In this document: positions 40,796 through 46,440 of the stretch, in pieces | Layout of the letters: the number at the start of each line of letters is the position of its first letter | How positions within the stretch are numbered: the first letter of the stretch is position 1 | Assembly: GCA_949741215.1 (NCBI GenBank) | Contig: CATJLA010000100.1 | Span: 1 to 46,440, forward strand | DNA: 46,440 bases | Direction: 5' to 3' | Source: an uncultured Oscillospiraceae bacterium | GTDB taxonomy: Bacteria > Bacillota > Clostridia > Oscillospirales > Ruminococcaceae | Position numbers and translations under genes: made by a program | Notes under the pieces: model-generated | The model's database searches: none | What the model saw: only the letters and a program-made list of their open reading frames with translations | What the model was told of the DNA's origin: nothing

Positions 40796-41504
40796 TTGGG
40801 GCGTCACCTCCTTTTCCGGCAAATGCAAGCCGGTTATCCTGCACCCAAACCCGCTTTTCCTTGATCAGCTCCAACGCTGCCAAAAAAGTGGCAACCAGCT
40901 CCGAACGGTCCTGCGCCAAGGCAAACAGCTCCTCCAAAGGAACATCATTTTTTTCATATAATACTGTCAAAATCACTGTGATGCGGGACGAAACCGACAC
41001 CACCCGGCGGGAAACCAGCGGCCGGAACGCCTCGGTAGAGGGGGGCAGCTTTCGTCCTCCTTTGCCGATAGCCGCCAGATAAGCGGAAAGCAGCTCCTGG
41101 GGCATATGGGTTATCCGGTAGCTTTTATCCGGCAGAATCTTCTCCGGCGGACGGGAGAACAGGATATCCCCCTGATACTCCTTTTCCAGCCAGGCGGCAA
41201 TTTCCTTACAAACGCCGTATTCCAGCAGCTCTCCGGCCAGCTGGCGGGTAAGCTCCTGCTGCTCCTCCTCGTGGCGGGGCAGCAGTGAGATGGTTTTCAG
41301 GTAAATCAGCCGGGAGGCCATCTCTAAAAATTCGCTGGCAATCTCCATATCCGCTGCCGCCATCTGATTCATAAAGGCGAGGTACTGGTCTACCAGAACA
41401 GCGATTTCAATTTCCAAAATATCCACTTTGTGCTTGGTAATCAGGTAAAGCAACAGGTCGAGGGGGCCTTCAAACTGCTCTAAACGGTAGGAAGGACGTT
41501 CCAA
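40779..41504 (-). CDS. scpA: Segregation and condensation protein A (kleisin)
   Basis: The kleisin that bridges the SMC heads. The N-terminus LEQFEGPLDLLLYLITKHKVDI and EFLEMASRLIYLKTISLLP are diagnostic; the C-terminal winged helix (FLAALELIKEKRVWVQDN) binds the other SMC head. Length 241 residues. TTG start 41504 after AGGAGG. Co-transcribed with scpB. A parS site 3.3 kb downstream is notable, as ParB loads SMC-ScpAB at parS. Confidence 0.95.
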   Translation of the reverse strand: MERPSYRLEQFEGPLDLLLYLITKHKVDILEIEIAVLVDQYLAFMNQMAAADMEIASEFLEMASRLIYLKTISLLPRHEEEQQELTRQLAGELLEYGVCKEIAAWLEKEYQGDILFSRPPEKILPDKSYRITHMPQELLSAYLAAIGKGGRKLPPSTEAFRPLVSRRVVSVSSRITVILTVLYEKNDVPLEELFALAQDRSELVATFLAALELIKEKRVWVQDNRLAFAGKGGDAPNEEAQ

Positions 41505-41516
41505 TTCTTCATCCTC

Positions 41517-42200
41517 CTATCTCATGGACAACAGCCAGACATACCCCAGGTTCACGAACATGGTTAACCTGTCCAGTCCCATAAAAACCCAGTTTACCAG
41601 GTAGCTTATAGGACGGGAGAGCACCCCTGTAGCCATAACAACAAACAGGGCAAAAAAGATGTAGCGTTCATACTTCATCACCTGGAAGTACATTTTTTGG
41701 GGCATAAACAGGGTAATAATGCGGGAGCCGTCCAGCGGGGGGATAGGCAGCAGGTTAAACACCGCCAGCGACACATTGATGGAAGCCATGGTAAGCAGGA
41801 TAGAGATGACGCCAAAATACAGGCTGCTTTGCACCCCCAGCAGCAGTGCGCCGTAGCCCAGTATTTTGTAAAGCAGCAGCAGAAAAAAGCCCATGACCAG
41901 GTTGGAAAGGGGGCCTGCGGCGGCGGTAATGGCCATCCCCTTTTTAGGGTTTTTGAAGTAGCCAGGGTTCACCGGCACCGCTTTTGCCCAGCCAAAGCCG
42001 GTTAAAAGCATCAAAACGCTGCCAATGGGGTCAAAATGACGCAGCGGGTTTAAGGTAAGGCGGTTCTGGCTTTTGGCGGTAGGGTCGCCCAGCTTCCAGG
42101 CCACCCAACCGTGGGCGCACTCATGTAGAGGGATCACCGTAAACAGCACGATAACCCTTGCCAGCAAGGTATACAGGTTGCCCAATATGTTTTCTGACAA
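41517..42200 (-). CDS. M50-family (site-2 protease-like) membrane metallopeptidase
   Basis: A rhomboid-like compact intramembrane zinc protease: HECAHGWVAWKLGDPTAK in the first membrane segment, then NPLRHFDPIGS, and NLLPIPPLDGSRI, the NxxPxPxLDG motif with the third metal ligand. Five or six membrane segments. The TTG at 42200 lies 9 bases after AAGGAGG, giving 227 residues; a longer frame with an upstream GTG has no such site. It is the first gene of the scpAB-ytfJ-dacF operon, a conserved Firmicutes order. Its substrate is unknown. Confidence 0.9.
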   Translation of the reverse strand: MSENILGNLYTLLARVIVLFTVIPLHECAHGWVAWKLGDPTAKSQNRLTLNPLRHFDPIGSVLMLLTGFGWAKAVPVNPGYFKNPKKGMAITAAAGPLSNLVMGFFLLLLYKILGYGALLLGVQSSLYFGVISILLTMASINVSLAVFNLLPIPPLDGSRIITLFMPQKMYFQVMKYERYIFFALFVVMATGVLSRPISYLVNWVFMGLDRLTMFVNLGYVWLLSMR

Positions 42201-42277
42201 AATTGCAGTCCTCCTTACCGTAAAGAAGATCAAGGCAGCTATGTTAACGGCCGCAAAACAAAAATCATTCAAAATCC

Positions 42278-42330
42278 GTCCCGCAGGGACACCTACACTA
42301 TTCACTCTTCACTCTTCGCTATTACTTATT
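42278..42330 (+). repeat. Hairpin plus pyrimidine-rich tail repeat (copy 2), M50 leader
   Basis: GTCCC/GGGAC hairpin (42278-42290) then ACCTACACTATTCACTCTTC and CACTCTTCGCTATT. The tail closely matches 8876-8917; the hairpins differ in sequence but not position. It lies within the predicted M50 transcript leader in the antisense direction. Confidence 0.65.
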
Positions 42331-42337
42331 TTGTATT

Positions 42338-42366
42338 ATTATATCGTTTCACAGAAAAAATTACAA
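42338..42366 (-). promoter_or_regulatory. Sigma-A promoter of the M50-scpAB operon
   Basis: On the minus strand TTGTAA (42366-42361) and a perfect TATAAT (42343-42338) are 17 bases apart. Leader about 130 bases. Confidence 0.78.
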
Positions 42367-42503
42367 GAGGGCATGAAGAAGGGATTGAGCAGTTTCGTCC
42401 CAAAAAAACGGGGTTTTCCACACATTTTCAACTTTTGAGGACCCGTATTTTTGTCGTTTGGGAAAAAAATTCCTTTTTCGGGCTGGTTTTTCAAAAAAAG
42501 TTC

Positions 42504-42532
42504 TTGCTTTTGCGGTGGAAATCTGATAGAAT
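42504..42532 (+). promoter_or_regulatory. Sigma-A promoter of rpmB
   Basis: TTGCTT (42504-42509) and TAGAAT (42527-42532) with a 17-base spacer, about 40 bases before the start codon. Confidence 0.65.
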
Positions 42533-42579
42533 ATTGCTGTTGACTTTCTGCGGTTGTTTCGTGAAGGAGGTGCTATACT

Positions 42580-42768
42580 ATGGCAAAGTGCGATATTTGC
42601 GGAAAGGGCGTTACTTTTGGAATCAAGGTTTCCCATTCTCACAGAAGATCAAATAGAACCTGGAAGCCCAATGTAAGACGCGTTAAGGCGATTGTGAACG
42701 GAACCCCCTGTCACGTTTACGCCTGCAGCCGGTGTCTGCGTTCCAATAAGGTGACTCGCGCCATTTAA
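42580..42768 (+). CDS. rpmB: 50S ribosomal protein L28
   Basis: A 62-residue large-subunit protein. It opens MAKCDICGKGVTFGIKVSHS, then RRSNRTWKPNVRRVK, and closes with YACSRCLRSNKVTRAI. Two Cys pairs (CDIC, CSRC) make it the zinc-binding form. GAAGGAGG sets the ATG. In Bacillus rpmB lies beside spoVM; here it is 25 kb away, with its own promoter and terminator. Confidence 0.97.
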   Translation: MAKCDICGKGVTFGIKVSHSHRRSNRTWKPNVRRVKAIVNGTPCHVYACSRCLRSNKVTRAI

Positions 42769-42795
42769 CCGTTCCACAGATTTTCCATCGTAAAC

Positions 42796-42832
42796 AAAGC
42801 CAGAGGCCTGATGTGGTTCTCTGGCTTTTTTC
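42796..42832 (+). terminator. Terminator of rpmB
   Basis: AAGCCAGAG/CTCTGGCTT stem with a T6 run, 28 bases after the stop. Confidence 0.88.
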
Positions 42833-42880
42833 CTGGACAAGAGCGAATGTTGTTTGTCAAATACAACGAGGTGGTCTTTT

Positions 42881-43927
42881 ATGAAAATTGTAGTATTAGC
42901 CGGCGGCCTCAGCCCGGAGCGGGATGTCTCGTTGGTTTCCGGCGCTTTGATCGCCCGGGCATTGTTGGAAAACGGGCATCAGGTGCTTCCTTTGGATGTC
43001 TATCTGGGTGTACCCGGCTTAAACTGCCCTCAGGCGCGTTTTTTAAGCTCTGTGGACCAGCTGCCGCCCCAGGCCCCGGTGCCTGCTGCCGAACCGGATT
43101 TGGAGGCTTTGAAAAAGGCCTCCGGCAACGGGGATTCCCTGATCGGCCCTCATGTTTTGGAGCTTTGCAAGCAGGCGGATGCAGTATTCCTCTCTCTCCA
43201 CGGCGCCACTGGGGAAAACGGCCAGGTCCAGGCCGCGTTGGAGCTTTATGGCATCCCTTACACCGGCAGCGGGTATATCGGCAGCTTGCTGGCTATGGAC
43301 AAAGTGCTTTCCAAAACGCTGATGCGCGTTGAGGGTATCCCTACGCCGGACTGGGTGCTTTTGGACAGCAATTTGGCTGAGAAAGAGCTGCCAGACCTCG
43401 TTTACCCCTGCGTCATAAAGCCGTGCAGCTGCGGCTCCAGCGTAGGGGTTTCCATTGTGGGCAGCCCGGCAGAGCTTTCAGCCGCTTTGGAGTATGCCAA
43501 AAAGTACGAAAGCCGGATTTTGGCGGAGGAGCTTATTTCCGGGCGGGAGTTTTCTATTGGTATTCTGGGAGGCAAGGCGCTGCCGGTGATTGAGATTATC
43601 CCCAAACAGGGGTTTTACGATTATGCCAATAAGTATCAGGCTGGCCAAACCGAGGAGGTGTGCCCTGCTGCCCTGCCGCCGGAGCTTGCCCTGAAAATGC
43701 AGCAGACCGCTTTACAGCTGCACCAGGCGCTGCATTTGGGCTTCTACTCCCGGGTAGATATCATGATGAAGCCGGACGGCGCCTACTACTGCCTGGAGGC
43801 AAACACCCTGCCAGGCATGACTCCCACAAGCCTGCTGCCTCAGGAAGCAGCAGCCGCGGGTATTTCTTACAACCAGCTTTGCCAGCAAATTGCCATGGAT
43901 GCCATAACCCCTATCTCCCGGAAATAA
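42881..43927 (+). CDS. ddl: D-alanine--D-alanine ligase
   Basis: Joins two D-alanines for peptidoglycan precursors using ATP (ATP-grasp fold). N-terminal LAGGLSPERDVSLVSG, SLHGATGENGQVQAALE, YTGSGYIGSLLAMDK, the ATP-binding VIKPCSCGSSVGVSIV, the loop DYANKYQAGQTEEVCPA typical of Ala-Ala (not Ala-lactate) ligases, and LEANTLPGMTPTSLLP at the metal site. Length 348 residues. ATG 42881 follows GAGGTGG; nine residues further upstream are unlikely. Confidence 0.95.
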   Translation: MKIVVLAGGLSPERDVSLVSGALIARALLENGHQVLPLDVYLGVPGLNCPQARFLSSVDQLPPQAPVPAAEPDLEALKKASGNGDSLIGPHVLELCKQADAVFLSLHGATGENGQVQAALELYGIPYTGSGYIGSLLAMDKVLSKTLMRVEGIPTPDWVLLDSNLAEKELPDLVYPCVIKPCSCGSSVGVSIVGSPAELSAALEYAKKYESRILAEELISGREFSIGILGGKALPVIEIIPKQGFYDYANKYQAGQTEEVCPAALPPELALKMQQTALQLHQALHLGFYSRVDIMMKPDGAYYCLEANTLPGMTPTSLLPQEAAAAGISYNQLCQQIAMDAITPISRK

Positions 43928-43961
43928 CCGCTTGCTTTTTTCATTCCGCAATGCACAAAAC

Positions 43962-44004
43962 AAAAACCCTCCTGTCCGTCTTGGATGGGAGGGCTTTGTT
44001 TGTT
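43962..44004. terminator. Bidirectional terminator, ddl and MATE-kinase gene
   Basis: CCCTCC/GGGAGGG with a T-rich right side (CTTTGTTTGTTT) and, on the minus strand, TTTTTG. It lies between convergent genes. Confidence 0.78.
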
Positions 44005-44022
44005 TCAGCCTTATTTATTGCA

Positions 44023-44039
44023 GGGGACGTAACTGCCGC
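44023..44039. repeat. GACGT-family half element after ddl
   Basis: GGGGACGTAACTGCCGC, the family arm in full. A clear second arm is not visible. The rest of the spacer to 44150 holds nothing I can name. Confidence 0.5.
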
Positions 44040-44150
44040 TTTACCGTCATGGGCCTCCGGACAAGTTTTCCAGAAAGCCAAGGGCCTTTTTCGCCAATTT
44101 TATGGGCGGGCCTGTTATCTGCAAGCTTTATAGGCTTTGGCAGCGGATTT

Positions 44151-46124
44151 TTACCGCACTGCTGCCCTGCGGCTGATATAATCACAGATTAAATTCGCAG
44201 CAGCGTCCTCCCCCATAGAAGCATCGACGCATAATTCATAGTTATAAGGGTTCCCCCATTCCTGCCCGGAAATACTTTTATAGTAGGCCGCTCTGGCAGT
44301 GTCAGACCGGGCAATGCTTTTTTTCGCGGCTTCAGGGGTGTCCCCATACATTTCGATCACCTTTTTCTCCCGATAGCTTTTGGGCGCATAGATAAAAATA
44401 CGAACGACATCCGGGTAATCCCGCAGTACATAGTCGGCTGAACGTCCGATAATCACACAAGCTCCCGCATCCGCAATTTGACGAATTGCACCATCCTGTG
44501 CGGTGATTGCACGCTGGACAGGGTCGGTTGTGAGATATAATTCCCTCATAACAGCATTTTCGTCCGAATTGATGCCGGAAATAAAGCTCTGCGCCAAACC
44601 GCTTTCCTGCGCGGCAATAGCTACCAGCTCTTTGTAGTAGCAGGGTATGCTTAACCGCTGGGCCACCAACTGGCCAATCCGCTTTCCGGCAGAGCCATGT
44701 TCTCTGGCGATTGTAATAATTGCTCCCTGTTGGGAGGGCTGAATCTCCGCCGCGGCGCCTTGCGTTTTATTGACCTGCCCCAGCTCTTTCCATACATGGA
44801 TCATAACTCCGGCAGTAACTAAAATTGCCAGAATATCCGCAATTGGCGCAGCCCAGAAGATACCGGTTACCCCCAGGGCCGCAGGAATCAGCAGGGAAAA
44901 AACAATCAGCAGGACGTCCCGCAAAATGGACAGAGGCGCAGCTGCCTTTGCCTTGCCGATAGACTGCAAAAAGATTGCGCAAACCTTTTGTGCGCAGGTA
45001 AAAAGAATCAGCGAGAGATAGATCCGCAGGCACAGAATTGCGAAGTCAAAATAAGTCGGATCTTCCGCTGAGCCGAACATTTGAATAAATACTCCGGGAA
45101 GAACTTCAAAAAGAACTGTGCAGACCAGGCCAACAACAATCGTCCATTTCATCATCAGTTTGAACAGACTCCGCACACGGTCGTATTGCCTTGCACCGTA
45201 GTTATAGCCAACAATGGGCTGTGCGCCGGCCGCAATACCGATTGCAATATTCAGCACAATTTGAAAAAGCTTCATAATCACTACGAACGCCGCCAGAGGA
45301 ATATCCGCCCCATAGACGGACTGCGCGCCATATCTCACCAGCAGAATATTGTTGACAACCGTAATGATTACAATAGAAAGCTGCGTCAGCAGGCTGGAGG
45401 TTCCCAGGGCCATTACCGGCTTTAACAGAGAAATACTGGGCTTGAAGCTGCCGGCGTTCATCCGGAAGGTTTTAGAGCGTGCTAAATAAGCAGCGCAGAT
45501 TAGAAAACTGACAAGCTGACCCAGGATGGTTGCCCAAGCGGCTCCCTTAATGCCCATATCCAGCACAAAAATCGCCACCGGGTCGCCAATAATATTGATG
45601 ACCGCCCCGGTAAGCATGGCCGCCATAGCATATTGGGGGCTGCCATCCGCCCGAATAATAGAGGCAAGCGTATTCTGTGTCATGGCAAGAGGCATCATGG
45701 CGAAGATAATCACACCGTAATCATGAGCCATTTGGATATTGGCATCTGTTGCGCCAATCAGTCGGAGCAGCCCGTTCCCCCACAGATACGCAATGGCAAT
45801 AACCGCCACACCGGAGAAAAATGAGCCTAAAATCGCGTTGCCGACGCTTCTGTGAATATTTTTTGTTTCTCCACGTCCCAAAGAATCGCTCAGCGCAGCG
45901 GCAGCTCCATCGCCAAAAAACAGGCTTAACCCCCAGCCCACTACCGTAATTGGAAAAATTACACCGGTAGCCGCATTGCCAAGATAGCCGATGCCGTTTC
46001 CTACAAAGATTTGATCCACAATGTTATAGAGACATGAGATGATGAGGGAAAAGATACAGGGTACTGCAAATTGCCGCAGCAGCTTCCCCACTTTTTCCTT
46101 ACCAAGATAGTTGCTGTTTTCCAT
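44151..46124 (-). CDS. MATE transporter fused to a cytidylate-kinase-like domain
   Basis: Residues 1-450 are a complete MATE exporter (FAVPCIFSLIISCLYNIVDQ, then IIRADGSPQYAM, GAQPIVGYNYGARQYDRV) with about 12 membrane segments. After a short linker (450-466), residues 467-653 match the cytidylate-kinase-like family (Pfam Cytidylate_kin2): IITIAREHGSAGKRIGQLVA with a P-loop-like G-S-A-G-K, the helix ELVAIAAQESGL, CVIIGRSADYVLRDYP, and the lid segment YYKSISGQEWG. The domain would face the cytosol. ATG 46124 follows AAGGAGG; upstream codons belong to the structured leader. One continuous frame, so the fusion is not a frameshift artefact. Substrate and the role of the kinase part are unknown. 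Confidence 0.88.
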   Translation of the reverse strand: MENSNYLGKEKVGKLLRQFAVPCIFSLIISCLYNIVDQIFVGNGIGYLGNAATGVIFPITVVGWGLSLFFGDGAAAALSDSLGRGETKNIHRSVGNAILGSFFSGVAVIAIAYLWGNGLLRLIGATDANIQMAHDYGVIIFAMMPLAMTQNTLASIIRADGSPQYAMAAMLTGAVINIIGDPVAIFVLDMGIKGAAWATILGQLVSFLICAAYLARSKTFRMNAGSFKPSISLLKPVMALGTSSLLTQLSIVIITVVNNILLVRYGAQSVYGADIPLAAFVVIMKLFQIVLNIAIGIAAGAQPIVGYNYGARQYDRVRSLFKLMMKWTIVVGLVCTVLFEVLPGVFIQMFGSAEDPTYFDFAILCLRIYLSLILFTCAQKVCAIFLQSIGKAKAAAPLSILRDVLLIVFSLLIPAALGVTGIFWAAPIADILAILVTAGVMIHVWKELGQVNKTQGAAAEIQPSQQGAIITIAREHGSAGKRIGQLVAQRLSIPCYYKELVAIAAQESGLAQSFISGINSDENAVMRELYLTTDPVQRAITAQDGAIRQIADAGACVIIGRSADYVLRDYPDVVRIFIYAPKSYREKKVIEMYGDTPEAAKKSIARSDTARAAYYKSISGQEWGNPYNYELCVDASMGEDAAANLICDYISRRAAVR

Positions 46125-46145
46125 AATGACCTCCTTGATTTCAGA

Positions 46146-46270
46146 CAAAAAACGGCACACGCAGATGCGTATGCCGTAAATAAATTTGCCGCCAACACAC
46201 TCTGCATCCGTACCGTAATCAGACTTATGCACCGGCAGGTGCTGCGTGTGTCGTTGATTGCCTATTTACT
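46146..46270 (-). promoter_or_regulatory. Structured leader with terminator before the MATE-kinase gene
   Basis: On the minus strand, ACGGCATACGCA and TGCGTGTGCCGT (46177-46152) form a 12-pair stem followed by TTTTTT, an intrinsic terminator 22 bases before the start codon. Upstream, ACACAC (about 46248-46243) can pair with GTGTGT (about 46200-46195), enclosing a GCACC/GGTGC hairpin. CACACGCAG of that stem can instead pair with CTGCGTGTG of the terminator. I could not match it to a riboswitch class I know. Confidence 0.62.
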
Positions 46271-46278
46271 TCATAAGA

Positions 46279-46307
46279 AGTATAGCATTTCAATTTGAAT
46301 TTTGCAA
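46279..46307 (-). promoter_or_regulatory. Sigma-A promoter of the MATE-kinase gene
   Basis: On the minus strand TTGCAA (46307-46302) and TATACT (46284-46279) with a 17-base spacer; leader of about 150 bases. The last 130 bases of the window hold only a small GCTT/AAGC hairpin near 46360. Confidence 0.7.
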
Positions 46308-46440
46308 AGGCGATTTTGCACAATTATAGTCCGGCCTACTATTGTGTATTTTGCTGAGCCAGCTTGTTTTTCGAAAAAAGCACGCTATTTTCAGGCTGCT
46401 GCAAACTGCCGCCGTTTTTTGTGAACAGGGCTGAATGTAA

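Overview
The window looks like a chromosomal stretch from a spore-forming, low-oxygen Clostridia member, most like the Oscillospirales/Ruminococcaceae group. The reasons are the sporulation genes (spoIVA, a SipL-like SPOCS/LysM protein, a 28-residue spoVM, ytfJ/gerW, a dacF-type carboxypeptidase), the Firmicutes order yicC-remA-gmk-rpoZ-priA-def-fmt-rsmB-rlmN-prpC-prkC-rsgA-thiN-spoVM, and a ferredoxin-type glutamate synthase split into three genes. Gene density is high, many genes overlap by 4-8 bases, and sigma-A promoters with near-consensus boxes are easy to see. I saw no tRNA, rRNA, CRISPR array, insertion sequence or prophage.

Region 1 (1-10.9 kb) is a glutamine/nitrogen assimilation island: asnB (cut by the window edge), type III glutamine synthetase glnN, three separate glutamate synthase genes (amidotransferase, Fe-S/FMN synthase, GXGXG domain), type I glutamine synthetase glnA, and an ANTAR RNA-binding antiterminator whose receiver domain has lost its phosphorylation residues. 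The divergent glnN and gltB1 leaders each carry a long intrinsic terminator overlapped by an alternative hairpin with a six-base A-A-R-G-G-C loop, the kind of loop ANTAR proteins bind. This is the best-supported regulatory circuit in the window. A coiled-coil gene of hendecad repeats sits on the opposite strand inside the island.

Region 2 (11.0-17.8 kb) holds a MATE exporter, spoIVA with a SipL-like partner gene directly upstream, a GNAT acetyltransferase, a 48-residue membrane protein and spoVM. SpoVM, SpoIVA and SipL are the known basement layer of the spore coat, and here they lie within 5 kb.

Region 3 (17.9-32.5 kb) is one long minus-strand housekeeping block: nucleotide, translation and RNA modification genes plus the PrkC/PrpC kinase-phosphatase pair. 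Compared with Bacillus subtilis, coaBC and rpe are not present in the block, a YugP-type metalloprotease is inserted, and rpmB lies elsewhere.

Region 4 (32.9-36.3 kb) is a three-gene biotin-dependent carboxyltransferase operon (12S-like, biotin carrier, 5S-like) with no membrane decarboxylase subunit. Region 5 (36.5-42.2 kb) is an operon of M50 protease, scpA, scpB, DUF2953 protein, ytfJ, dacF and rluB, with a perfect 16-base parS site between dacF and rluB. Region 6 (42.5-46.4 kb) holds rpmB, ddl and a MATE transporter fused to a cytidylate-kinase-like domain, the last preceded by a structured leader with its own terminator.

A family of small palindromic elements runs through the whole window. 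The arms resemble GGGACGTAACTGCC. Copies lie mostly between genes, and a few form the last codons of genes.
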